A stretch of 14,998 nt of DNA from an uncultured Duncaniella sp. (GCA_910588795.1 CAJURI010000055.1:1-14998), one strand, 5' to 3'. Positions 1 through 8,475 are shown, numbered from the stretch's first letter. Numbers and translations are program-made. The notes: generated by a model not told the origin, from the sequence alone.

Positions 1-180
1 GTTGCTCAGGAACTTATAAATAAAGTTAAATTATAGTGTTGCGGAATTAAGGATAGAGACACATTTATGGATCTATGCTATGTTCCCTCCTGAAAGTTCT
101 CCTGTTCTTATGTATGGCTCCGGCCTGAAATACCTGCTGTTGCCACGCCATTATTCACCACTTAGAATTCCGCTTCAATT
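1..180. other. Unexplained AT-rich upstream stretch
   Basis: I recognise no gene here. Frame 1 reads eleven codons (VAQELINKVKL) to a TAG at 34-36, which could be the 3' end of a + strand gene entering from the left, but a tail this short is weak evidence. A second + strand frame is open from about 20 to 198, and a 28-codon minus-strand ORF beginning MAWQQQVFQ lies at roughly 67-153. Neither matches a family I know. GCGGAATT at 41-48 is repeated inverted at 166-173. The stretch may be a decayed gene or mobile-element remnant, or ordinary intergenic DNA. Confidence 0.3.
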
Positions 181-187
181 ATTGTAT

Positions 188-201
188 AAAATACAATAAG
201 T
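188..201. repeat. Direct repeat copy 1 (AAAATACAATAAGT)
   Basis: This 14-nt motif recurs at 396-409 with one mismatch; the last 11 bases, ATACAATAAGT, are identical. This copy lies about 40 bp upstream of the predicted -33 element and the other lies in the transcribed leader. A regulator-binding role is possible, but the motif is AT-rich and could recur by chance. Confidence 0.35.
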
Positions 202-205
202 CTAT

Positions 206-224
206 AAGTGTTAAAATTACACTT
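206..224. promoter_or_regulatory. Inverted repeat, candidate activator site
   Basis: AAGTGT (206-211) and ACACTT (219-224) form a perfect 6-bp inverted repeat with a 7-nt AT-rich spacer. The dyad ends 15 bp upstream of the predicted -33 element, where an activator such as a hybrid two-component regulator would be expected to bind. The sequence and position are seen directly; the role is inferred. Confidence 0.4.
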
Positions 225-239
225 GTTTACCAAATTTAT

Positions 240-270
240 TTTGGAAATTGTAAAATAATACATATCTTTG
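240..270 (+). promoter_or_regulatory. Bacteroidetes-type promoter (-33 TTTG, -7 TATCTTTG)
   Basis: TTTG at 240-243 is followed after 19 nt by TATCTTTG at 263-270. This matches the known Bacteroidetes primary sigma consensus (TTTG, 19-21 nt, TAnnTTTG) exactly. Transcription would start near 275-280 and give an untranslated leader of about 175 nt before the first gene at 452. It is the best promoter seen ahead of the seven-gene block and probably drives all or most of it. Confidence 0.65.
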
Positions 271-276
271 CAGCAT

Positions 277-451
277 CTAAGTGATATACCTATCAATTCT
301 TAGGTATCAGACCAGATTCTCCATCATATAAAAGATGTCTCTCCGTTACAATCCCACCCACTGAAGGGTCTCTGTGAAGAAGAATATTTTCGTAAAAGAT
401 ACAATAAGTGTTTTCATGTAAATTTTAGTCACCTTAAATCTAATTGAAGCA
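277..451 (+). other. Predicted 5' leader of the operon
   Basis: About 175 nt lies between the predicted transcription start and the first ATG. I find no riboswitch class, no small ORF with convincing features, and no strong hairpin in it. It contains the second copy of the ATACAATAAGT direct repeat (399-409). Confidence 0.35.
396..409. repeat. Direct repeat copy 2 (AAGATACAATAAGT)
   Basis: Second copy of the 14-nt motif at 188-201, with one mismatch, placed 43 nt before the first start codon. Lying inside the predicted leader, it would be downstream of the transcription start if it were a protein-binding site. Confidence 0.35.
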
Positions 452-1330
452 ATGATTCCAAAGAGACTATTAAGTCTTCTGCTATTGGCATTGTTGGTAT
501 TCCCGGCTTACCTCGGGATCAGTGCAGGCGAGAACCGTTACAAGGTTGCCGCCTGTGACTGGATGATGCTGAAGCGACAGAAGCTTGGCTCCTTCAAACT
601 CATGCACGAGCTTGGAGGTGACGGAGTGGAGATGGACGTGGGCGGCCTCGGCGCGCGCGACACGTTCGACAACAAATTTCACCACCGCCATTTCCGCAAG
701 CTCTTCCGCGAGACAGCCGACAGCCTCGGAGTGCTCGTTCCCTCGGTAGCCATGTCGGGGTTCTACGGACAGTCATTCCTCACCCACCACAATTATAAGG
801 CACTCGTCGAGGACTGCCTCTCCACCATGCGTGTAATGGGATCAAAAGTCGCATACCTCCCGCTCGGAGGGATAAAGGAGGACTGGACAAAGCCCGGACC
901 AGCACGCCGCGAGCTGGTGAAACGCCTCCATGTGGCAGGAGTGATGGCTGAGGCCGACGGACTCGTCATAGGGATACGCACACCGCTCGACGCCAAGGAA
1001 AACATACGTCTGCTCAAGGAGATCGACTCGCCCGCCGTGAAGATATACTACTCCTTCCAGACCGCGCTCGACAATCACCACGACATCATCAGCGAGCTCC
1101 GCACCCTCGGCAAGGACCGCATATGCCAGATACATGCCTCCAACACCGACGGAGTCACCCTCGACCGCGACACCGCCCTCGACATGCCCCGCATCAAGGA
1201 GACACTCGACAGGATGGGATGGAGCGGATGGCTCGTGGTGGAACGCTCGCGCGACACCACCGAAGTACGCAACGTCAGGAAGAATTTCGGCACCAACATA
1301 CGCTATCTCAAAGAGGTGTTCCAGAAATAA
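452..1330 (+). CDS. Secreted sugar phosphate isomerase/epimerase-like TIM barrel protein
   Basis: A 292-residue protein with an N-terminal signal peptide (residues 1-25, hydrophobic run LLSLLLLALLVF, cleavage likely after ISA), so probably periplasmic. The mature part resembles the xylose isomerase-like/AP endonuclease 2 barrel family: GDGVEMD (E60), CQIHASN (H228), and GWSGWLVVERSRD near the C-terminus (E264) fit metal-ligand strand ends. Where many family members have a metal-binding Glu in a GIE-type motif, this protein has GIRTPLD (R176), and the usual following Asp strand reads VKIYYSFQ. Metal-dependent isomerase activity is therefore doubtful. Secreted homologues occur in Bacteroidetes glycan loci without an established reaction. 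It is the first gene after the predicted promoter and lies 64 nt before the next gene. No Shine-Dalgarno sequence stands out. Fold assignment is good; function is unknown. Confidence 0.8.
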   Translation: MIPKRLLSLLLLALLVFPAYLGISAGENRYKVAACDWMMLKRQKLGSFKLMHELGGDGVEMDVGGLGARDTFDNKFHHRHFRKLFRETADSLGVLVPSVAMSGFYGQSFLTHHNYKALVEDCLSTMRVMGSKVAYLPLGGIKEDWTKPGPARRELVKRLHVAGVMAEADGLVIGIRTPLDAKENIRLLKEIDSPAVKIYYSFQTALDNHHDIISELRTLGKDRICQIHASNTDGVTLDRDTALDMPRIKETLDRMGWSGWLVVERSRDTTEVRNVRKNFGTNIRYLKEVFQK

Positions 1331-1366
1331 GGGCATAGCCCATACGCAATATACGTGAAATCAATC

Positions 1367-1380
1367 TATTATCAATAATA
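1367..1380. repeat. Short AT-rich dyad between genes 1 and 2
   Basis: TATTAT (1367-1372) and ATAATA (1375-1380) form a small dyad in the 64-nt gap before the lipoprotein gene. No TAnnTTTG promoter is visible here. It may have no function. Confidence 0.2.
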
Positions 1381-1394
1381 ACTCTTAAATTATC

Positions 1395-2870
1395 ATGAAT
1401 TACAGAATGCAAAGAATCAGTGGCATTTCTTGTGCGGCCTTGGCTATTCTGCTCTCGTCATGTGCCGACGACGGCTTTGACGACAAAGAGCGGTTTACGA
1501 GCAGTACACAAAATGCTCAGCTTCAATCGCCCAGGATCGAAGCAAGCGACCTATCAGTAGTCAACAATCCTGACGGGACTGAAAGTGTGAGGGTACAATG
1601 GCCCGTAGTGCCGGGAGCCATCGGCTATCAGGCAAGCGTAGCCATCGTAGAAGATCCGCAGAATCCCGAATACATTGTCAAAGACAAGATCATCGACGGA
1701 TGCTCAATGACCTTTGACCGCCGTGAGGATACTTTCTATAAAATATACATCACGGCTCTCGGAGACAAGAAACTGAACAACACCGACGCCCCCGAGCCAT
1801 CAGTGGTAGACTACAGCTCATACGTAACAGCTATTGACATACCCGAAGGAGAGGAAATATCAGCATTCATCAATGCCAATCTTCCCGAGCCCGGACAGGA
1901 GACCGCTTTCGCTCTCAAGCCCGGTGCCACTTATCATCTTGACGGCATAGCCGACTTTAATCTGACACAGTGCCAGCTGCGCGGCGACAAGCAGAACCAT
2001 GCCACAATCATAGTAGGGCAAAACGGCTGTCTGAGGACCCAAAATGGACTGAAAGTCAGATATCTCAACTTTGATTGCGATAAAATGGAAAATGTAGGAC
2101 TGATAAGACTCGCTGAGGTCGCTGATCCCACACTCCGCTTCGATGCATTGGGGTATAGCGGTGGTAATGCTGCCAAAGCATTTCTCATTAAAAATCCTAT
2201 AATGGTTCAAAATTGCTGGATCAAGGATCTGAGAGCCGGAGTCATAGCCGGTAGCAACGAAGACTGGTCGTTAGCTGATTTCCGTCTTGAGGATTGTATT
2301 ATACAGTTCCATCTTGGTAAATCATTCGGTGATAAGTCTATATTGAATCTTCAATACTGCACTGAAGTACAATCCATTGGAGGATGGAAATCATGTGCTC
2401 ATATCAAGGATCTATCCGTTAAAAACAACACAATATTCAACACAGAGGTAAATGACAAATCATACTTTATCAGGTATGCAAACGGCAGCAACTCCAATCC
2501 ATCCAAGACATGGGGTCCGGGTCACACATCAACTCACAAATGGATAAACAACACCTTTATAAGGACTTTCACCGGCAAAGACTTTGGTAATAATGTACAA
2601 AGCGGTGTGACTCATATAATGGAAAGAAACATATTCTATGATACATACCGTATCAACAAATATGCCCGTGGCACAAAACAGATCAAAGACAATGTTTTCT
2701 GTTATAAGGATGGCAGAAAAATCGATGGCAGTGACTCGTCTTTCGGTGCTGTTGATGACGGACTGAATTTCGACTACAACCAGACGATGGACTTCACAAA
2801 GCCCAATGCAGGTGTCAACTTCAAGCCCAACACCGGCACCACAGCAGGTGACCCGCGCTGGTACGAATAA
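1395..2870 (+). CDS. DUF5123/DUF4957-type lipoprotein, probable surface glycan-binding protein
   Basis: A 491-residue protein with a lipoprotein signal ending in LSSC (C23) followed by ADDGFDD, an acidic tail typical of surface-exported Bacteroidetes lipoproteins. Residues about 45-148 look like a fibronectin type III-like beta-sandwich (VRVQWPVVPGAIGYQA, YKIYITALGDKK). Residues about 155-490 carry short beta-helix-like repeats, with several NNTIFN/RNIFYD/CWIKD turns as in pectate-lyase-like folds, and end in AGDPRWYE, characteristic of DUF5123. No PL1 catalytic RNP/DHCS motif is present, so it is more likely a binding protein than an enzyme. Its position directly before susC (29 nt) supports a surface glycan-binding role. 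An internal ATG at 1407 is an alternative start; both retain the signal. The middle and end of the gene (about 2040-2760) are markedly more AT-rich than its neighbours. Confidence 0.8.
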   Translation: MNYRMQRISGISCAALAILLSSCADDGFDDKERFTSSTQNAQLQSPRIEASDLSVVNNPDGTESVRVQWPVVPGAIGYQASVAIVEDPQNPEYIVKDKIIDGCSMTFDRREDTFYKIYITALGDKKLNNTDAPEPSVVDYSSYVTAIDIPEGEEISAFINANLPEPGQETAFALKPGATYHLDGIADFNLTQCQLRGDKQNHATIIVGQNGCLRTQNGLKVRYLNFDCDKMENVGLIRLAEVADPTLRFDALGYSGGNAAKAFLIKNPIMVQNCWIKDLRAGVIAGSNEDWSLADFRLEDCIIQFHLGKSFGDKSILNLQYCTEVQSIGGWKSCAHIKDLSVKNNTIFNTEVNDKSYFIRYANGSNSNPSKTWGPGHTSTHKWINNTFIRTFTGKDFGNNVQSGVTHIMERNIFYDTYRINKYARGTKQIKDNVFCYKDGRKIDGSDSSFGAVDDGLNFDYNQTMDFTKPNAGVNFKPNTGTTAGDPRWYE

Positions 2871-2899
2871 ACCAACCATAAATCAAAAAATACCACACA

Positions 2900-5800
2900 A
2901 TGAAACACTATATAGCAAAACTATGTTTCGCGTTGCTGGCACTCTTCATATCGCTGCCCGCACTGGCCGATGATACGGTTTACTCTGCCACGGTCATGGA
3001 CACCAATGACGAGCCACTCATGGGCGCGACAGTCAAGGTGCTCGACACACCTAATATCACAGTCACCGACCTTGACGGAAATTTCACAATAAAGGTCCCC
3101 AAGTGGGGGGTCGTAGAAGTCTCATACATAGGCTTTCAGACTCAGACAATCAAAGATCTCAGCATCAAGACAATCGTGCTTAAAGAGGACGTTCAGGCTC
3201 TTGACGAGGTTGTCGTGGTAGGTTACGGCACACAGAAGAAAGCCCACCTCACCGGTTCGATCTCAACAGTGTCAATGAACGAGATCACCGACCTCAACAA
3301 CGGTAGCCTTGCAAGCTCACTGAGCGGTATGGTCAACGGTCTTAGCGTCAATGGAGGCGAATCACGCCCCGGAAGCACACCCCGTCTTTACATACGTGGA
3401 GCCGAGAACATGAGTGAAATGGGCAGCAGCGCACAGGAGCCTCTTTTCGTAATCGACGGTTTCGTATCAACCTCATCGGCATTCAACAATCTTGACAGCA
3501 ACGATATCGAAAGCATCTCAGTGCTGAAGGACTCTTCAGCAGCCGTCTACGGTGCACGCGCTGCCAACGGTGTCATCCTCGTCACCACAAAGCGCGGCAA
3601 GATAGGCGAGCCGGTAATCTCCTACAGCGGATCTGTAGGTATTGCCGACGAAGTGGCCCGTCCTAAAATGCTTGACGCCTACAACTACGGACGTCTCTTC
3701 AATGCAATGGCAGCCGCCGATCCTACCAATACAGGTCTGGATCTCCGCACCGACCTGTTCCAGGCCGACGAGCTCAACGCAATGCGCAGCCTTAACTACG
3801 ATCTTCTTGATGACAACTGGAAAACAGCATGGACACAGAAACATAATGTAGGCGTAAGCGGCGCGACCGAAAAAGCCAACTATTATGCAAGCATATCCTA
3901 CTTCAAGCAGGACGGTAACCTCGGCAAACTCGACTATGACCGCTGGAACTACCGCGCCGGCGTGGATGTGACACTCAAGAAGTGGATCAAGGCATCTCTC
4001 CAGGTGTCCGGTGACTACGGAAAGAAAAATTCTCCCCTTATCAAGGTCGGAGGCTCAGGCACAGATGACTACAACATGCTCCTGACACATCCCCGCTACA
4101 TCCCGGAATACGTCAACGGTCGTCCCATCACACCCTACGGTCCCAGCAATTCACTCCAGAATTCACAGCAGGACTACAATTTCTCGGTTCTTCAGGATCT
4201 CGGGGACTACTCCAACAATATGAGCAACAACCTGCAGATCAACTCATCGATCGCAGTCGACTTCGGATTCATCCCCGCCCTGAAAGGTCTTAACGCACGC
4301 TTCACCTACGGCAAAAACATATCCAACAGCAAGTCCAACGAGAAAGGATCCAGCTACAGCCTCTACTATATGTCAGAACGTTTTGGCAGCGGATCACACC
4401 TGTACACTCCGGTAGGTGGCGACGAGGAACGCATGGATCTTCTCTACTCTGATGCCAACTTCCTGCTTGCCAATAACGGACAGCCCATCGCCAACGGTTC
4501 GACAAACGGATATCTGCGTCGTCAGATGTCACGTTCCGACAATTACCAGATGAACCTCCAGATCAACTACAACCGTCAGTTCGGAGATCACTCCGTGGGT
4601 GCTCTTTTTGCAATTGAAAAATCCGAATCGGAATATGAATATCTTATCGGACGTGTGACCGACGTGTACGAATTCGGCACCAACCAGTCCAATGCAGTCG
4701 GTCCTAACAATGATCCGTCAACCGAATTCAAACGCACCGAATCAGGCACACTCTCCTACATCGGACGTGCCAACTACGCATATGCCGACAAGTATCTTCT
4801 CGAGTTCCTTGTCCGTGTCGACTCTTCTACAAAGTTCGCTCCTGAAAACTACTGGGGAACATTCCCGTCGGTATCAGCCGGCTGGGTAGTGTCACAGGAG
4901 GACTGGTTCCGCAACCATGTGACCTGGATCGACTATCTCAAGATACGCGCATCCTACGGTCTTACCGGTCGTGACAACACCGTGGCATGGCAGTGGATGC
5001 AGAACTACGGAACAGATGCCGACAAGGGCCCCATCTTCGGTCACGGCAACAACAATCCTGCCGGAAGCCATATAGCTCTTAACAAAAACAACTCGGCAGT
5101 AAACCGCGACGCTCACTGGGACAAGTCGTACAAGATGAACGCAGGTCTCGACTTCAATGTGCTTCACAATCGCCTTGCATTCAATATCGACGGTTACTAC
5201 AACCGTGACCGCGAGATGCTGTTGCCTTTCAGGGCATCCATACAGGGAACCGTGGGCACACAGTCAGCCAACATAAACTTCGGAGAGATGGACAGCTGGG
5301 GTGTCGAACTTGCAGCCACATGGCGCGACAACATCGGAAAAGACTTCTCTTACAAGGTGAATGTCAACACAGGTTACTCCGACAACAAAGTCATACTCAA
5401 AGACTGGGACAACGGAGAAGAATCATACCGAATGATATATAAGGGACACCGCACCGACATGGGAACATGGGGAATGCAATGCCTCGGCATGTTCCGCTCC
5501 TTTCAGGAGATCGAAGAATATTTCGCAGCCAACAACATCGAGTCCTATATGGGCATGACAAAGGACAAAGTGCGTCCCGGTATGCTGATATACAAGGATG
5601 TCAGAGGCAAAAAGCAGGCTGACGGCACATTCGCAGGTCCTAACGGCATCGTTGACGCCAAAGAGGACAAGGTGCTTCTCAGCAGCCGTGACAACCCTTA
5701 TCATGTGACACTTAACCTGAATGCTTCCTACAAAGCCTTCTCCCTCACAGCCCAGATGAATGTCAGCTGGGGCGGCTACAGCTTCTTGCCCTCCAACGCG

Positions 5801-6208
5801 CTGAAACCGGCCAAGTCAATCGAATACACCAATATGCCTTCGTTCTGGGATCCCGACAATATGTTTGTTTACCAGGATATCTACGATGCTGCCGGCAATC
5901 TCCTTATGGCACAGAACCGCAATGCCGAGCTTCCGAACCTCGCATATGCCGATGTCAATTCAGAACTTTCGTCATTCTGGCGTGTAAGCGGCACACGTGC
6001 CACACTCAGCCGTCTGACACTCGCTTACTCACTCCCCACTTCAATACTCAAGCATATCGGAGTGTCGAGCTGCCGCCTGAATGTAACAGGTCAGAATCTC
6101 CTGAGCCTTTATAACCCGTATCCCGATAACTACATCGATCCCATGATGTCATACGGGAGCTATCCTATACTCCGTAAGATCACCTTCGGACTTAATCTAT
6201 CCTTCTAA
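2900..6208 (+). CDS. SusC/RagA-family TonB-dependent outer-membrane transporter
   Basis: A 1102-residue outer-membrane receptor that imports oligosaccharides with TonB energy and is gated by its SusD partner. Features in order: signal peptide (1-23, cleavage after ALA); carboxypeptidase-regulatory-like domain (about 27-97, with TDLDGNFTI and VSYIGFQ); the SusC signature LDEVVVVGYGTQKK (101-114); plug domain (about 115-235), including SVLKDSSAAVYGARAANG (207-224) and VTTKRGK; then a 22-strand-type barrel to the C-terminal aromatic residue (GLNLSF). Its length is normal for the family. No N-terminal STN domain is present, so it does not appear to signal to an anti-sigma factor. It is 29 nt after the lipoprotein gene and 13 nt before susD, so all three are probably co-transcribed. 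The substrate cannot be read from SusC alone; the lyases downstream point to pectic oligosaccharides. Confidence 0.95.
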   Translation: MKHYIAKLCFALLALFISLPALADDTVYSATVMDTNDEPLMGATVKVLDTPNITVTDLDGNFTIKVPKWGVVEVSYIGFQTQTIKDLSIKTIVLKEDVQALDEVVVVGYGTQKKAHLTGSISTVSMNEITDLNNGSLASSLSGMVNGLSVNGGESRPGSTPRLYIRGAENMSEMGSSAQEPLFVIDGFVSTSSAFNNLDSNDIESISVLKDSSAAVYGARAANGVILVTTKRGKIGEPVISYSGSVGIADEVARPKMLDAYNYGRLFNAMAAADPTNTGLDLRTDLFQADELNAMRSLNYDLLDDNWKTAWTQKHNVGVSGATEKANYYASISYFKQDGNLGKLDYDRWNYRAGVDVTLKKWIKASLQVSGDYGKKNSPLIKVGGSGTDDYNMLLTHPRYIPEYVNGRPITPYGPSNSLQNSQQDYNFSVLQDLGDYSNNMSNNLQINSSIAVDFGFIPALKGLNARFTYGKNISNSKSNEKGSSYSLYYMSERFGSGSHLYTPVGGDEERMDLLYSDANFLLANNGQPIANGSTNGYLRRQMSRSDNYQMNLQINYNRQFGDHSVGALFAIEKSESEYEYLIGRVTDVYEFGTNQSNAVGPNNDPSTEFKRTESGTLSYIGRANYAYADKYLLEFLVRVDSSTKFAPENYWGTFPSVSAGWVVSQEDWFRNHVTWIDYLKIRASYGLTGRDNTVAWQWMQNYGTDADKGPIFGHGNNNPAGSHIALNKNNSAVNRDAHWDKSYKMNAGLDFNVLHNRLAFNIDGYYNRDREMLLPFRASIQGTVGTQSANINFGEMDSWGVELAATWRDNIGKDFSYKVNVNTGYSDNKVILKDWDNGEESYRMIYKGHRTDMGTWGMQCLGMFRSFQEIEEYFAANNIESYMGMTKDKVRPGMLIYKDVRGKKQADGTFAGPNGIVDAKEDKVLLSSRDNPYHVTLNLNASYKAFSLTAQMNVSWGGYSFLPSNALKPAKSIEYTNMPSFWDPDNMFVYQDIYDAAGNLLMAQNRNAELPNLAYADVNSELSSFWRVSGTRATLSRLTLAYSLPTSILKHIGVSSCRLNVTGQNLLSLYNPYPDNYIDPMMSYGSYPILRKITFGLNLSF

Positions 6209-6221
6209 AATCTAAAAAACG

Positions 6222-8453
6222 ATGAAATTCAAATATTTGTCTTTAGCTGTTCTATCGGCAGCAGCCCTCTCTTCCTGTAGCGACGAGTTCCTGCAGGAAA
6301 AGAAGAACTACGAGCAGACTGACGTCAATGCATACAATAGTTATGCCGGATCGCTCGGACGTCTTGCCGACTGTTATATGCTCACACTTCCCGATGTCAA
6401 CGGCAATCCGGGATGGCAATATCCAAGCACCGGTAAAAACGATGATCTCTCAAAATGTACTGAAGAGTACTGTGGCTTCGGTGTTTTCGTAAACCCCGAA
6501 AAAGAGCTCTCAGCACTCTCAGGCAACCGCGTGCCCGATTATTTTCAGGGGGATGCAAGCAATATCCGTAACAGTGCATGGGGACGTATCCGCAACATCA
6601 ACGACTGCATAGCAGGCATCAGCAACAGCACACTCTCTCAGGAGCAGAAGAATGAGCTTCTCGGACAGGCCTACTTCCTCCGTGCCTGGTGCTACTATAT
6701 GTTAGTGAAATGGTATGGCGGTGTACCCATCATTACAGAGGTTCTTCCTCCCGTGGAGTCATCCATAACTCCGCGTTCAACAACCAAGCAGTGTATCGAA
6801 TTCATTTGCGCCGATCTTGACCGGTCAGCCGAACTTCTCACGCCTTATACAACACACGGAGGATGGGAAAAGGCTTCCGACTACGGTCGTGTGACAACCG
6901 GTACGGCCCTTGCACTTAAAGGACGTGTAAAACTGCTTTGGGCAAGCCCCATATTCAACAGGGCCAATGATCCTGAACGCTGGAAGGACGCATATGAGAC
7001 CATGAAAGCAGATCTGCCGATCATAGAGTCATGCGGATACAGGCTTCAGTATGAGAACAATCCAGGCAACAATGCAGCCAACTGGGCAAAAATGTTCAAC
7101 GAGGACAGCAATCCCGAAGGTGTATTCACTATCCTCTACAATAACCGACCTTCAGGAGGCATACCTGATCAGCACCGCAACAATCCATGGGAGAGAGGCA
7201 TACGTCCCAGCAATACACTTGCAAGCGCAAGCTACACCCCATCGGCTGAAATTGTAGCACTCTTCCCGATGGCCGACGGACGACGCCCGGCCTCCTACAG
7301 ATCATACACGACACTCCCGGCATCAAGCGAATATGACTACGTCAGGGACCACCCGTACATGAATCGTGACCCACGTTTCTACCGCACATTCGCTTTCACC
7401 GGTGTACGCTGGGCTTACGAAGGAAACCCAAAAAATGATGACAACAACATACCCTATACCGGTGACAACTACGAGGTGTGGAGCTATGTATGGTATCTCA
7501 CCAATGAGGCCCGCGAAAATATTGTAGACGGAAAAACATACGGTACAGATGACCTCCTCGATAAGGCCAAAGGCATGTACATCCGCAAGCGTTCCGATGA
7601 CAAGGACCTTGCAGCTCCGCGCTATACATTTGACGCTAACCAGAACGGTTTCGGTCTGTCAGCAGCCCCGTACATGGAAATCCGTTTTGCTGAAGTTCTT
7701 CTCAATCTTGCTGAGGCAGCCTGCCAGACCGGACACTCTTCAGAAGCTGTAGATATACTCAAACGTATCCGCAGCCGTGTCTACAAGGATAAAGAGAACT
7801 GCGGTATCGACGCTTCGCTTTCAGGAAATGACGCAGCATGCATGGCTGCAATCCTTTACGAACGTCAGATAGAATTCGCATATGAAGGAAAACGTTTTGA
7901 CGATCTCCGTCGCTGGATGCTCTTTGACGGCGGTGTAAATGTTCCTGCCGGAGCACCCTCCACCTGGGCTCTCACCGGATGGGGCGGCAACACCTGCTCA
8001 TATCTCGGATTCGCACCTCTCAACGGCACACGCCGTGAAAGAATCGAATTCCGTGTGAAAGCTAATTTCAACGGTGGTCTCGGAAAAGAAAAATGGGAAA
8101 TCAAAGAGGAAACCGTTGATGGCGTAAAAGTCAAGAAACGCATCAATCCCGATCCTCTCGCCGATGTAAAACGTCCGGCTGCAGTGAAACTTCAGGAAGG
8201 AAACGCCAACAAGTTACAACAATCCTTCGATAAACTCAACGAGTTTTACGACACATACCTCGAGCGTAACGATCGTCCAGGCGACGGACTTACAAGCGCA
8301 CACACTAATCTCTACATAAAGTTCTTGCCAAAGTATTATATCATTGGCTTCGGAGCTTCTATGGAGAAGAACAGTGCTCTTCCCCAGAATATCGGTTGGG
8401 AAGATCTCAACAACGGTGGTGCTCCCGGCACTTTCGATCCTCTTGCTGAATAA
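6222..8453 (+). CDS. SusD/RagB-family nutrient uptake lipoprotein
   Basis: A 743-residue surface lipoprotein that binds oligosaccharides and caps the adjacent SusC barrel. The signal ends in LSSC (C19). The N-terminal SusD motifs are clear: GQAYFLRAWCYYMLVKWYGGVPI (148-170), and ALALKGRVKLLWASPIF (229-245) in a TPR helix. The RagB C-terminal part shows MEIRFAEVLLNLAEAA (485-500), ILKRIRSRV (512-520) and ILYERQIEFAYEGKRFDDLRRW (544-565). It is longer than most SusD proteins (about 500-650 residues); the extra length lies largely after the DDLRRW motif, including a lysine-rich, charged stretch at about 600-665 (GKEKWEIKEE, VKVKKR). The gene starts 13 nt after susC. A strong hairpin follows its stop codon. 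Confidence 0.95.
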   Translation: MKFKYLSLAVLSAAALSSCSDEFLQEKKNYEQTDVNAYNSYAGSLGRLADCYMLTLPDVNGNPGWQYPSTGKNDDLSKCTEEYCGFGVFVNPEKELSALSGNRVPDYFQGDASNIRNSAWGRIRNINDCIAGISNSTLSQEQKNELLGQAYFLRAWCYYMLVKWYGGVPIITEVLPPVESSITPRSTTKQCIEFICADLDRSAELLTPYTTHGGWEKASDYGRVTTGTALALKGRVKLLWASPIFNRANDPERWKDAYETMKADLPIIESCGYRLQYENNPGNNAANWAKMFNEDSNPEGVFTILYNNRPSGGIPDQHRNNPWERGIRPSNTLASASYTPSAEIVALFPMADGRRPASYRSYTTLPASSEYDYVRDHPYMNRDPRFYRTFAFTGVRWAYEGNPKNDDNNIPYTGDNYEVWSYVWYLTNEARENIVDGKTYGTDDLLDKAKGMYIRKRSDDKDLAAPRYTFDANQNGFGLSAAPYMEIRFAEVLLNLAEAACQTGHSSEAVDILKRIRSRVYKDKENCGIDASLSGNDAACMAAILYERQIEFAYEGKRFDDLRRWMLFDGGVNVPAGAPSTWALTGWGGNTCSYLGFAPLNGTRRERIEFRVKANFNGGLGKEKWEIKEETVDGVKVKKRINPDPLADVKRPAAVKLQEGNANKLQQSFDKLNEFYDTYLERNDRPGDGLTSAHTNLYIKFLPKYYIIGFGASMEKNSALPQNIGWEDLNNGGAPGTFDPLAE

Positions 8454-8475
8454 TTGAATTCCTTTAGATTTTTTT

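Noticed and set aside
41..173. Inverted 8-mers GCGGAATT/AATTCCGC as possible mobile-element ends
   Set aside because: Eight bases in a stretch of this size can recur by chance, no transposase lies between them and no target duplication is seen.
842..1336. 164-codon minus-strand frame within the isomerase-like gene
   Set aside because: It is a codon-bias shadow of the + strand gene with no features of its own.
1331..1394. A separate promoter for the lipoprotein gene
   Set aside because: No TAnnTTTG -7 element with a TTTG at proper spacing is present; the 64-nt gap has only small AT-rich dyads.
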